The notes: a model not told the origin generated them from the sequence alone. A stretch of 35,077 nt of DNA from Firmicutes bacterium UBA4882 (GCA_002399265.1 DHDG01000050.1:294-35370), one strand, 5' to 3'; counted from the first letter of the stretch, positions 23,806 to 31,913 are shown. Made by a program: numbers and translations.

Positions 23806-23850
23806 GATGGTATTTTTACCATCTTTATTTTTTATTAGTCAGATTGTCAA
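23806..23850 (-). promoter_or_regulatory. Promoter and start-adjacent inverted repeat of menA
   Basis: On the minus strand a perfect -35 TTGACA (23850-23845) is 17 bases from TAAAGA (23827-23822). A perfect inverted repeat GATGGTA-N4-TACCATC (23806-23823) ends at the base before the ATG and touches the -10 box. It can be a DNA operator or a start-site hairpin. Confidence 0.6.
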
Positions 23851-23957
23851 AGCACTGTCAGAGAACCGCATTAGTGGAGGGACAAGGCTTTCCATGTTGA
23901 ATAATATATAGATGCGAGTTGATGTGAGCGCGGCAACACAAGGAGGATGACAGCCCT

Positions 23958-24422
23958 TTGAATTCACTGCAATCAAAGCTGAAGCACATTCTGAGGACTC
24001 GGATTTGGAGTTATGACATTCAGGTTGTGGCACTGCTCTTGTTAGGACTGCTACTGGGTTTCACGCGTCTGGCGCCGGTTGTGGTAATAGTGTCTGCCAT
24101 TGCGGTTCCGATCGTTTGGTACATTCGTTTCTATCGCGAGCAGCACGAGTTTATTTTGCCATTCATCTATCGTCTATTGCTGAACCTGATTGTCATGGTG
24201 TTTCATGTCGGGTTTGATGCCGGTAAAGCCGGTTTCTACTTTATTGACCTGATCGGGACATTTCTCACCATCGGCATTGTTGGTGTTGCTATGCCGGTAC
24301 TGCATTTCATCGGCTATACCTGGAAGGAGTTGCTCAAACCGCACTTGGTGTATCTGCTGCTCGTCTCGCCAGTACTACCTTACTTGATTATCAGCGCCAT
24401 CTTGAGATTATTGGTGGTATAA
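23958..24422 (+). CDS. Small integral membrane protein of unknown function
   Basis: The 154-residue product has four or five hydrophobic segments (for example VVALLLLGLLLGF, VVVIVSAIAVPIVWYI, LLLNLIVMVFHVGFDAG, LIGTFLTIGIVGVAMPVLHFIGY and YLLLVSPVLPYLIISAILRLLVV) and a basic N-terminus, so the N-terminus is probably inside. The start codon is TTG at 23958 with AGGAGG at 23941-23946, a rather long 11-base gap. I do not recognise a family. It lies 47 bases upstream of the XPB-type helicase gene and may be in the same transcript, which would be odd for a DNA helicase operon. Confidence 0.75.
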   Translation: MNSLQSKLKHILRTRIWSYDIQVVALLLLGLLLGFTRLAPVVVIVSAIAVPIVWYIRFYREQHEFILPFIYRLLLNLIVMVFHVGFDAGKAGFYFIDLIGTFLTIGIVGVAMPVLHFIGYTWKELLKPHLVYLLLVSPVLPYLIISAILRLLVV

Positions 24423-24469
24423 TTAAATTTGGTTTAGTGTGCTCTGAATGTTGAAGGAGAAGTGATCCT

Positions 24470-26281
24470 ATGTCGAGACGGGAAAATCCGCTCGTGATCC
24501 AGAGCGATTATACCGTGTTGCTGGAAGTGGATAATCCTAATTTTGAAGAGGCGCGTGCAGTGTTAAGCACATTTGCCGAGCTGCTTAAAAGCCCGGAATA
24601 TTTTCATACTTATCAGATCACGCCTATTTCCCTATGGAACGCAGCTGCCAGCAAAGTAACGGTGGAGCACGTGCTGCAACAGCTTGAGCAATACAGCAAA
24701 TATGATATCCCTGTTAATGTCAGGCATGGCATTGCTGATTATATACGGCGTTACGGCCGATTGAAGCTACTTTCCGGCGGTGCGGGGGCCGCGGCTGGCG
24801 GCGCTACAGGCGCAGGCGGCGGCCTGATCCTGCAAGCTGATGATGCCTTGTTAATGGCTGAAATCCGTTCGATTAAAGCAGTCACGGCGTTGTTGGGCAC
24901 CAAAATTGACGGCCGATCCTGTCAAATATCCCTGTTTAACCGGGGATTACTGAAAAGCACCCTTATTTCCGCAGGTTTTCCGGTTGAGGATTTGGGCGGT
25001 TATAGCGCTGGCGACGCGCTAGCCATCGAGATCGCTACCCAAGCCCCCGGAGGCGGGAGCTTCGCGTTGCGCGAGTATCAGCAGCAGGCAGTGGAGAGTT
25101 TTTATGCCGGCGGCAGGCCCGAGGGGGGCAGCGGTGTTATTGTCATGCCTTGCGGTTCAGGCAAAACGATTGTTGGCATCGGGGTCATGACCAAACTGCA
25201 GACCGAAACCCTGATTTTATCTACTAATATCACTGCAGTCAGGCAGTGGATTGAGGAGCTGTGCGAAAAAACAACCTTACCGCGTGAGCTGATTGGGGAA
25301 TATACCGGGGAGCAAAAGCAGATTATGCCGGTGACGATTACTACTTATCAGATGCTCACGCATCGGACTTCCACTGACGAGGATTTTCCTCATATGGCGC
25401 TATTCAACCGCAGAAACTGGGGCTTGATCATCTATGACGAGGTTCATTTGTTACCAGCCCCCGTTTTCCGGGTTACAGCCGGGCTGCAGGCGCGCCGCCG
25501 CTTAGGACTGACCGCCACCCTGATTAGGGAGGATGGCAGGGAGGGAGAAGTCTTTTCCTTGATTGGGCCCAAGAAGTACGACGCGCCGTGGAAAAGTCTG
25601 GAGAAACAAGGCTGGATCGCGGCTGCGCTCTGCCGTGAAATACGCGTCCCATTGGATCCCGAATACCGGTTAACTTATGTGGCCGCTGATCGCCGCAATC
25701 AATTCCGCGTTGCCTCCGAAAACCCACAAAAAGCAGAGATTTTACAGGAGATTTTGCAGCGTCATCGTAAGGACCGCGTGCTCATTATCGGGCAGTATTT
25801 ATCTCAATTAGAAGAGATCGCCAAATTGACTGGTGCGCCGCTGATTACCGGCCGGACAAATCAATCCGAGCGGGATCACCTTTATGATGCGTTCAGGAGC
25901 GGCACCATATCGATCTTAGCTGTTTCCAAAGTAGCTAACTTCGCTGTTGATTTGCCGGACGCCAATGTGGCCATCCAAATATCGGGAACATTTGGCTCCC
26001 GGCAGGAAGAAGCGCAACGGCTGGGCAGGATTCTGAGGCCAAAAAACGAGGGCTGCCGGGGCGGCGCAGGCGGCGAGGAAGATTCAGCCGGCGGCACTGC
26101 CTATTTCTATACTTTGGTTTCACGCGATACGATTGAAGTGGACTTTGCCATGAAGAGACAATTGTTTTTGGTCGAACAGGGCTATGAATATCATATTCTC
26201 GAAATGGAAGAGTTTAGTGCGGCCAAAGAACAAACTAACCAAAGTTCAAACGGAGGTGGCGGCTATGGTTGCTCTGGATGA
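24470..26281 (+). CDS. XPB/Rad25-type DNA helicase (SF2) with N-terminal clutch-like domain
   Basis: The 603-residue protein is a bacterial XPB homologue, an ATP-driven 3'-5' DNA translocase. Residues 8-100 (VIQSDYTVLLEVDN... to YIRRYG) form the XPB/Ssl2 N-terminal domain. A Gly/Ala linker (about 102-118) and a damage-recognition-like segment follow. The helicase core has FALREYQQQAVESF, Walker A PCGSGKT (227-233), DEVH (323-326), GLTATLIREDGREGE, VSKVANFAVDLPDANVAIQISG and QEEAQRLGRILRPK. A second low-complexity insert (GGAGGEEDSAGG) sits in the loop after the last motif. AAGGAGA precedes the ATG at 24470. It overlaps the next gene by 17 bases, so the two products are likely partners. Role in repair or transcription-linked remodelling is inferred from the family. 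Confidence 0.93.
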   Translation: MSRRENPLVIQSDYTVLLEVDNPNFEEARAVLSTFAELLKSPEYFHTYQITPISLWNAAASKVTVEHVLQQLEQYSKYDIPVNVRHGIADYIRRYGRLKLLSGGAGAAAGGATGAGGGLILQADDALLMAEIRSIKAVTALLGTKIDGRSCQISLFNRGLLKSTLISAGFPVEDLGGYSAGDALAIEIATQAPGGGSFALREYQQQAVESFYAGGRPEGGSGVIVMPCGSGKTIVGIGVMTKLQTETLILSTNITAVRQWIEELCEKTTLPRELIGEYTGEQKQIMPVTITTYQMLTHRTSTDEDFPHMALFNRRNWGLIIYDEVHLLPAPVFRVTAGLQARRRLGLTATLIREDGREGEVFSLIGPKKYDAPWKSLEKQGWIAAALCREIRVPLDPEYRLTYVAADRRNQFRVASENPQKAEILQEILQRHRKDRVLIIGQYLSQLEEIAKLTGAPLITGRTNQSERDHLYDAFRSGTISILAVSKVANFAVDLPDANVAIQISGTFGSRQEEAQRLGRILRPKNEGCRGGAGGEEDSAGGTAYFYTLVSRDTIEVDFAMKRQLFLVEQGYEYHILEMEEFSAAKEQTNQSSNGGGGYGCSG

Positions 26282-27875
26282 TTTGCTGGGTAAGGCAGAG
26301 CCGCAATATCTGGAATCGATAACATCAGCACTGACAGGAATCGAGCCCGCTTTGGCTGATCTACATTACGCTTTAGGGACGGCAGGCGGTGTCACGCTAG
26401 TCTATCAAAGATTGGACGTCAACGAGAGGCTAGCTCTGAAAACGATTGTTTTTTCGGCAAGTGAGCGCGGCGTGGATAGTACTGCGGTCTGGCAAGCAGT
26501 TAATCGGAATGAGGGTGCGGGTTTGGCGAGCGGGAGGCTGTCTTGCGAACGTCTGCGCGCACTGGGGCTTATATTTGAATCGCTGGCGGTCAGTGGGCGC
26601 GTCAGATATCTGGTGGCACAAGAAACCTGCCAGGCGGCCATGCAGCTGGTGTGTGCGGAGGCAGCCGCCCAATTGATACCTGTTGGCGCAGATGGCATTT
26701 CGGAAGTGGAATCTTATCCTTATGCACTCGTTTTGGATATCGTACATTATTTGGCCTATCTGGCTGGCAATAACGTGGCCTTAACCCAGAACGGAGACCT
26801 CTGGAAAAAAGACCAGAGCCGCATTGAAAGAGGTTTTTTAGTCAGAGAGTGGTTTAAAAATGGCGCGCCTTACCGCCCGGAATTCCCAGGCAGAACTGCA
26901 TTTATTACAGCTTTTTGTGAAGAGGCGGGCTTGTCTTTCAGCGACGATTCCGGCATGCAGGTTTATTCTGCGGCCCAGGTGTGGGCACAGCAGCCTTTTG
27001 AGGAGTCAGCCAAAACGGTGGCTCGTTTTTGGCGAGCCTGGTTATTCCCCAGGCTGGGGCAGGTTGAACTTTTGGCGGAACTAGGCAAGGCTTTGCCGGA
27101 CGGTGCATGGTTTACTGCCGATCAGGTTGCGGAGCAGACTCTGCCTTTTGTGGTCGGTGAGATCAGGCCGGAAAACCCGATGGTGTCGTTTAATGGCTTT
27201 TTTAGAACAGCGCTGAATTTGGGGATTGTAGATGCCGGCTATCGCGGACGTTCCGCTGTTTATGCCATTACCAGACTTGGCAAATGGCTGCTGGCTGATC
27301 TTGCGGATGTAGAAGCAGAGGCGGATTTTGAAATTCAGCTTGAAAGCCGCATTTACCCGCAGCCCAGTTTCGAGATTTTGGCACCGAAAGAGACCGAACC
27401 GGCCGTTTTGTGGATGCTGGAGCTATTTTGTGATTTACAGCTGATTGACGGTTTTCGAACCTACCGCCTGACGCGCGAGTCGGTCCATCGTGGGCTAAAT
27501 TGGGCTGGAGTTCAGGACTTGATCGACCTGGCCACACGCTGCGGACCCGGGTTGCCAAATAATGTCCAGTTTACGCTCAAAGATTGGGCCGCGGGGTTTG
27601 GAAAAGCGGCCCTGATTCCGGGCATGCTGTTGCGCTGCGAAGACGCTGAACTAGCTCAAGCCATTTATTATGCTCCTCGCTTTGCCAATAGCGGTATCGA
27701 GAGGCTCAATGAAATCGATCTATTGATACCGCCAGAGTCCAAGGCAATACTGAATCAGACTCTGGCAGATCTGGGGGTTACACTGAAACAGCCAAAGGCA
27801 CTGACCAGTCGACGGAATCAGGATGGTGCTGGCACGGGTCGCGGTTCTGACGCTGATGGCAGCGATGCCGAATGA
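26265..27875 (+). CDS. Helicase partner with XPB-N/clutch-like domain (p52/Tfb2-like candidate)
   Basis: This 536-residue soluble protein starts MVALDDLLGKAEPQYLESI after CGGAGGTGG, inside the end of the helicase gene (17-base overlap); the longer frame from 26184 lies wholly in helicase coding DNA. Residues 1-360 look like a series of winged-helix-like units (for example LNVNERLALKTIVFSASERGVDSTAVWQAV and FNGFFRTALNLGIVDAGYRGRSAVYAITRLGKWLL). Residues about 362-455 (YPQPSFEILAP... LELFCDLQLIDGFRTYRLTRESV... NNVQFTLKDWAAGFG) resemble the N-terminal domain of the helicase itself and the 'helicase-associated' domain of actinobacterial XPB partners. The tail is Gly/Asp-rich. It has no ATPase or nuclease motif that I can see. 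It should bind and regulate the helicase. Confidence 0.85.
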   Translation: MVALDDLLGKAEPQYLESITSALTGIEPALADLHYALGTAGGVTLVYQRLDVNERLALKTIVFSASERGVDSTAVWQAVNRNEGAGLASGRLSCERLRALGLIFESLAVSGRVRYLVAQETCQAAMQLVCAEAAAQLIPVGADGISEVESYPYALVLDIVHYLAYLAGNNVALTQNGDLWKKDQSRIERGFLVREWFKNGAPYRPEFPGRTAFITAFCEEAGLSFSDDSGMQVYSAAQVWAQQPFEESAKTVARFWRAWLFPRLGQVELLAELGKALPDGAWFTADQVAEQTLPFVVGEIRPENPMVSFNGFFRTALNLGIVDAGYRGRSAVYAITRLGKWLLADLADVEAEADFEIQLESRIYPQPSFEILAPKETEPAVLWMLELFCDLQLIDGFRTYRLTRESVHRGLNWAGVQDLIDLATRCGPGLPNNVQFTLKDWAAGFGKAALIPGMLLRCEDAELAQAIYYAPRFANSGIERLNEIDLLIPPESKAILNQTLADLGVTLKQPKALTSRRNQDGAGTGRGSDADGSDAE

Positions 27876-28777
27876 AGCAATTCCTGCCAGCGCGCATCCG
27901 TTTCGTGTTGCAACTGTTCAAGGAGACCCGCGTTTTGCGGCGCAAACAGATGACGGAAACGTGTCTGGCGCTTTAGCCAGTCCACCAGGTCCTTTTTTTC
28001 TTTCGGCCGATAATTGAGCTTCGTCTGTCCGTGTTCCACCTCATAGAGCGGCCAGAAGCACGTTTCTACCGCCATTCTGGTGAGTGCAACCGTATCTTCG
28101 GGATCAATCCCCCAACTCAGCCGGCAGGGTGCCATCGCATTGATGAAGGTCGGTCCGTCATAGGAGAGAGCTTTGCGGACTTTACTGACTAAGTCGTTCC
28201 AGTGCGAAATAGCGGCCTGCGCCGTGTACGGAATACGATGGGCTGCCATAAGCATGGTTAGATCCTTACGCGGCTGAATTTTCCCGGTGGACTTTTTTCC
28301 CGTGGGAGTGGTAGTAGTGTGGGCACCGCGCGGCGTGGCACTGGAGCGCTGAATGCCGGTATTGGCATAGGCTCCGTTATCATAACAAATATACAGCATC
28401 CGATGACCGCGTTCCATGGCACCGGACAACGACTGCAGTCCGATATCATAGGTCCCGCCGTCTCCGCCAAAGGCAATAAAGTTGATTTTGCGCTGCAGGC
28501 GTCCTTGACGGGTCAGGGAGCGGTAGGCGGCTTCCACGCCGCTGAGTGTGGCCGCCGCATTTTCAAAGGCGCAATGGATAAAAGGCGTCTTCCAGGAAGT
28601 ATAGGGGTAGATTGTGGAAGTTACCTCAAGGCATCCGGTGGCGGAACAGACGACCACTGGGTCATCAGAGGCCCGCATCACCAGACGCGTCAGGATTGGG
28701 AAACCGCATCCGGAACAAGCGCGATGTCCCGGAGTAAAGTTCTCAGCCGTTTGGGAGAGTTCTTTTAAAGAGGCCAT
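27818..28777 (-). CDS. porB: 2-oxoacid (pyruvate):ferredoxin oxidoreductase beta subunit, orphan
   Basis: The 319-residue protein is the thiamine-diphosphate and [4Fe-4S] subunit of pyruvate synthase. Cluster ligands are Cys21, Cys24 (ACSGCGFP), Cys49 (ATGCLEV) and Cys218 (MAPCRLSWG); the spacing Cys24-Cys49 equals that of characterised enzymes as I remember it. The TPP motif runs from FGGDGGTYDIGLQSLSGAMERG (103-124) to YDNGAYANTG (132-141). No alpha, gamma or delta subunit gene is nearby: upstream is the L,D-transpeptidase, 22 bases away. AAGGAG is 7 bases before the ATG at 28777. The C-terminal 58 bases overlap, tail to tail, the end of the helicase partner gene. Confidence 0.92.
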   Translation of the reverse strand: MASLKELSQTAENFTPGHRACSGCGFPILTRLVMRASDDPVVVCSATGCLEVTSTIYPYTSWKTPFIHCAFENAAATLSGVEAAYRSLTRQGRLQRKINFIAFGGDGGTYDIGLQSLSGAMERGHRMLYICYDNGAYANTGIQRSSATPRGAHTTTTPTGKKSTGKIQPRKDLTMLMAAHRIPYTAQAAISHWNDLVSKVRKALSYDGPTFINAMAPCRLSWGIDPEDTVALTRMAVETCFWPLYEVEHGQTKLNYRPKEKKDLVDWLKRQTRFRHLFAPQNAGLLEQLQHETDARWQELLHSASLPSASEPRPVPAPS

Positions 28778-28799
28778 TGGGAAGCTCCTTTTCATTTGA

Positions 28800-29969
28800 T
28801 CAAAGCGATAACGCATTTTTGGTCTGGGTGTCCACAGTGCCACTTTCGGGTAGCCCGTGCAAGCGCTGAAAGATTTTCACCGCATTTTCTGTTTCTGAGC
28901 CAAAAATGCCGTCTGCGCGTGAATTTAAATAGCCAAGTTGTTTGAGACGCAGCTGAATGGTAACCACACCCTGACTGCGGTTTCCTTTTTTGTAGGTGCC
29001 TGGCAACTTGGCATAGAACAGGTAATGATCCCCAACGACATCTACGGGTGTGCCTACTGAAACCATGCGATAGATTTCTTCAACATCTCTGTTATACATG
29101 CGGAAACAGCCATGAGAGGCGGCGGTACCGATGCTCCATGGCTTATTAGTGCCATGTATTCCATAGATACCCCAGGGGATATTTAATCCCATCCACCTTG
29201 TTCCAAAACCGTTGCCCCAGATTCCTTTACTGACAATTTTCCACTCGCCGAGCGGTGAACGGGTCTGTTTCTTGCCGACTGCCACCGGATAGGTCTTGTG
29301 GGGTTTCCCGTTGATTAGCACTGTCAGCTGGTGCGCATAGAGATTGATCAAAATGCGGGTCTCGCTTTGTATGGTGTTTGGCGGCGACGCGCTATGATCC
29401 TGGCCTGTATCCGGATCCGGATCTTGCTCTTGATCCTGCTCCCGCGGCCGGCCGGGAGTGGCCCGATCCTCATAGACCCGTACGAGGGCAGACTGCGTCG
29501 GAATATCCAATCGTCCTGTCGGTAGAAGGCGCTGTTCCTTTTGGAAGGCCTCCACGGCAGTAGACATTTCATGATCATAAATGCCATCCGCAGTGCCTGG
29601 ATGATAGCCCAGACGTGCCAAGGCTTCCTGATATTCGCGGACATCTTCGCCTTCCATGCGCGGGGTTGCCAGGAAAAGCTCGCGGGCTTCTTCGCACATG
29701 AAAACGCCCGGTTGCATTATGCTGGCATCTGGCTTTGAGTCGTCGGTTTGCGCAAGCATTTCGCTGATTATGGTACTCGTTCCCGGGGCTTGGCTAATGC
29801 TGTCGAGCAGGTAATCCGGCTGTTGCTGTTGTTCGGGATACCCAACTTCCGACGGCGGTTCAGTTGCTGACGGGGGGTCAATCAGTCTCATAGCCTCTGG
29901 TATGCCGTAAGCTATAGCCATGATCAATGCCATGGTCGCGAAGATCAAAAATATCCGTTTATTGGCCAA
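28800..29969 (-). CDS. L,D-transpeptidase (YkuD) with two peptidoglycan-binding domains
   Basis: The 389-residue protein is exported and membrane-anchored by one N-terminal helix (residues 5-22). A first PG_binding_1 domain (about 108-165: YQEALARLGYHPGTADGIYDHEMSTAVEAFQ) precedes an acidic Gln/Asp/Pro linker (177-192). The YkuD catalytic domain (about 203-316) has GIHGT (His272) and SHGCFRM with nucleophile Cys288. A second PG_binding_1 domain ends the protein (334-389). Enzymes of this type form 3-3 peptidoglycan crosslinks or attach proteins to the wall. The TTG at 29969 is preceded by GGAGGAG at 7 bases. It is the first gene of a two-gene unit with porB, an unexpected pairing. Confidence 0.93.
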   Translation of the reverse strand: MANKRIFLIFATMALIMAIAYGIPEAMRLIDPPSATEPPSEVGYPEQQQQPDYLLDSISQAPGTSTIISEMLAQTDDSKPDASIMQPGVFMCEEARELFLATPRMEGEDVREYQEALARLGYHPGTADGIYDHEMSTAVEAFQKEQRLLPTGRLDIPTQSALVRVYEDRATPGRPREQDQEQDPDPDTGQDHSASPPNTIQSETRILINLYAHQLTVLINGKPHKTYPVAVGKKQTRSPLGEWKIVSKGIWGNGFGTRWMGLNIPWGIYGIHGTNKPWSIGTAASHGCFRMYNRDVEEIYRMVSVGTPVDVVGDHYLFYAKLPGTYKKGNRSQGVVTIQLRLKQLGYLNSRADGIFGSETENAVKIFQRLHGLPESGTVDTQTKNALSL

Positions 29970-30140
29970 AAGGGTGCTCCTCCTTCATAGTGCGGAGTTT
30001 TAGTTGCAGGCATAAGTTAGGATGCCCGGAATAATTTATGTAATTCCTGTTTTTTTGTAAGTCTGTACAGCCTGACGAAGTTGAGGTAAGATTATTATTG
30101 CAAGATATTTATTAACAAAGCATTAACAGATTATAAACAG

Positions 30141-30152
30141 GACAGCGCTGTC
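30141..30152. promoter_or_regulatory. 12-bp palindrome before the plsC operon
   Basis: GACAGCGCTGTC is a perfect palindrome 5 bases before the AGGAGGT ribosome binding site of the first plsC. The AT-rich 203-bp divergent gap upstream (29970-30172) must hold promoters for both directions, but I cannot pick convincing boxes. Confidence 0.4.
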
Positions 30153-30172
30153 AATTCAGGAGGTTACTGAAA

Positions 30173-30778
30173 ATGATGCCGCTCTATGCCGCAGTTAAAG
30201 GTTTTTGTTGGGTAACAGTTGGCCTGTATAATGGCTTTCGCATTGAAGGTCTGGAAAACATCCCCAAGGAAGGACCGGGGATTGTGGTCGCCAATCATCT
30301 GAGTAATTGGGATCCGGTAATTCTTGGTACCATAGTACCGCGGCAGATTTTCTTCATGGCTAAGAAGGAATTATTTGATAATCCGATTGCTGCTAAAGCT
30401 TTTAAAATGGTCGGCGCTTTCAAAGTGCGCCGGGGTGAAGCTGACCGCGACGCAATCCGCGAGGCAGCCGAACATCTGGAACAGGGGCGTCTGGTTGGGG
30501 TATTTGTGGAGGGGACCCGCAATCGTAATATTAAAGAAGGCTTTCTGCCGCCGCAACCAGGTGCCGCAATGCTGGCCGTGAAAACCGGTGCACCAATCAT
30601 ACCGGTTGCCTTGGTAAATACCGGCGGTACTTTTAAGAAGATGCGCGATAAAGTTATTGTCCGAGTTGGAGCAGCCATCACTGGCTTTGAAACCCGCGCC
30701 GGGAAACACCGCCTCATTTATGATGAGATTGGCGGACAAATTATGAAGTCCATTGCGACGCTTTATGGGGTGCAATAG
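30173..30778 (+). CDS. plsC: 1-acyl-sn-glycerol-3-phosphate acyltransferase (PlsC family), copy 1
   Basis: The 201-residue protein has all four acyltransferase motifs. Motif I is NHLSNWDP with His42 and Asp47, motif II is GAFKVRRGEADR, motif III is VEGTRNR with Glu113, and motif IV is PIIPVALVNT. It acylates lysophosphatidate to phosphatidate at the membrane. AGGAGGT lies 8 bases before the ATG at 30173; the second ATG at 30176 is equally possible. A second PlsC-like gene follows after 20 bases, and plsY lies 1.8 kb downstream on the same strand, so this is a phospholipid-synthesis cluster. Confidence 0.94.
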   Translation: MMPLYAAVKGFCWVTVGLYNGFRIEGLENIPKEGPGIVVANHLSNWDPVILGTIVPRQIFFMAKKELFDNPIAAKAFKMVGAFKVRRGEADRDAIREAAEHLEQGRLVGVFVEGTRNRNIKEGFLPPQPGAAMLAVKTGAPIIPVALVNTGGTFKKMRDKVIVRVGAAITGFETRAGKHRLIYDEIGGQIMKSIATLYGVQ

Positions 30779-30798
30779 GTATTTGAAGGTTGGTGCAA

Positions 30799-31443
30799 AT
30801 GTATCGCTTTTGTAAAAAGATCCTGCGGGCTTTTTTCGGGCTATTTGCCTGGCGTGTGATTGGCGTGGAAAATCTGCCTGACGGAGCATGTGTTGTGGCG
30901 AGCAATCACATCAGTTTTTGGGACGGTCCGCTGATTTGGGCGGCAATCGAACAGAAAGCCTATTTTATGGCGAAATCGGAATTATTCCGGCGGCCGCTGG
31001 TGGCCAAATTTCTTTCATGGGCCGGCGCTTTTGCCGTGCGCCGCGGCAAATCGGATCGCGGTGCTATCAACAAGGCTTTGGGCTACATCGCGAAAGATAA
31101 AAAGGTAGTCGTCTATATCCCCGGGACGAGAATCCGACCGGGCAAGAAGAAGGTAGTTTTGAAGAACGGTGCGGCGATGATCGCGATCCGGGGGCAAGTG
31201 CCCATTGTGCCGGTGGCAATCGTCGGTTCGGATCGTATGTTTTCTCTGAAGGGCCCACGTGTCAGACCGACTGTCATCTTTGGTAAGCCCATTCCTCCGG
31301 AGTTCACTGCATCTCAGGCAGCGGTTGCGGCGGCGGCTGAAAACGGAAGCGCCAGCGCCAACGGTCTGGGTAACCATGGCTGTTATGAAGCATTGATTAG
31401 GACCGTATGGCAAGAGATCACCGCCTTGCAGGAGAGTTTATGA
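30799..31443 (+). CDS. PlsC-like acyltransferase, copy 2, with altered motif III
   Basis: The 214-residue paralogue of the preceding gene keeps motif I (NHISFWDG, His37 and Asp42), the GAFAVRRGKSDRGAI segment and VPIVPVAIVGS. In motif III the family Glu of (P)EGTR is replaced by Pro: it reads YIPGTRIRPG (residues 106-115). That glutamate is normally required for glycerol-phosphate binding, so the protein may use another acceptor or be non-catalytic. An Ala/Asn/Gly-rich stretch (about 171-194) is inserted near the C-terminus. I use the ATG at 30799, eight bases after AAGGT; GTG 30793 and TTG 30790 are alternatives. Confidence 0.9.
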   Translation: MYRFCKKILRAFFGLFAWRVIGVENLPDGACVVASNHISFWDGPLIWAAIEQKAYFMAKSELFRRPLVAKFLSWAGAFAVRRGKSDRGAINKALGYIAKDKKVVVYIPGTRIRPGKKKVVLKNGAAMIAIRGQVPIVPVAIVGSDRMFSLKGPRVRPTVIFGKPIPPEFTASQAAVAAAAENGSASANGLGNHGCYEALIRTVWQEITALQESL

Positions 31444-31456
31444 TTACGGTCGCCCG

Positions 31457-31510
31457 CCCGGATTTTACGTCGGGTTTTGGCACCCGGGTTTTAGCGCTCG
31501 GATTTTGGGA
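31457..31510 (+). repeat. Four imperfect 13-14-base repeats between plsC2 and fxsA
   Basis: The units CCCGGATTTTACG, TCGGGTTTTGGCA, CCCGGGTTTTAGCG and CTCGGATTTTGGGA follow each other directly. Each has the core CGG(A/G)TTTT. They fill most of the 89-bp gap. Confidence 0.65.
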
Positions 31511-31532
31511 ACACTGAATCCGGGTGTTGCAA

Positions 31533-31913
31533 ATGTGGACTGTTTTTTGGATTCTGCTGACCCTGGCCGTGTTTGCCGAAATTTGGCTTACCGGCACAGT
31601 GGCAAGGTTTCTGGGGTTTTGGAACACGGTCGCGTTCATCGTCCTTAAATTGGTGCTTGGAATCCGGTTGGCTTTCCAGCATGGACGCCTGACACTGGAA
31701 AAGCTGCGCGCAGCCATCCAAAACAGGCAAGTGCCGGGGATACCGGTGATTGAAGGCGCTCTCTTTGTGTTAGCGCCTTTTTTGATTATGATACCAGGCT
31801 TTCTGGTCAGCGCGCTGGGCGCATTGCTGTTGTGGGACAGAGTGCGTTCCTGGATGGCCGAAAAGCTGAGAAAAATCGGCATTGCCTGGTTCAGCCGCCG
31901 TTTTCTGCGTTGA
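31533..31913 (+). CDS. fxsA: FxsA-family membrane protein
   Basis: The 126-residue protein has the FxsA layout: a first helix with FWILLTLAVFAEIWLTGTVARFLGFWNTVAFIVLKLVLGIRLA, an amphipathic segment, then the signature GALFVLAPFLIMIPGFLVSALGALLLW and a basic tail. In E. coli FxsA relieves phage T7 exclusion by the F plasmid; its normal cellular role is unclear. The ATG at 31533 has only a weak GGGTG upstream; GTG 31524 and TTG 31527 are alternative starts that would add two or three residues. It sits between the plsC pair and the DUF523 gene and may be co-transcribed with them. Confidence 0.87.
   Translation: MWTVFWILLTLAVFAEIWLTGTVARFLGFWNTVAFIVLKLVLGIRLAFQHGRLTLEKLRAAIQNRQVPGIPVIEGALFVLAPFLIMIPGFLVSALGALLLWDRVRSWMAEKLRKIGIAWFSRRFLR

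Noticed and set aside
23806..23836. Plus-strand terminator-like hairpin with T-rich tail
   Set aside because: No plus-strand gene ends upstream of it; the repeat fits better as part of the menA start region on the minus strand.
31418..31882. Long minus-strand frame opposite fxsA
   Set aside because: It is antisense to a recognisable FxsA protein, has no ribosome binding site context and an unnatural composition (rich in Arg, Ser, Pro).
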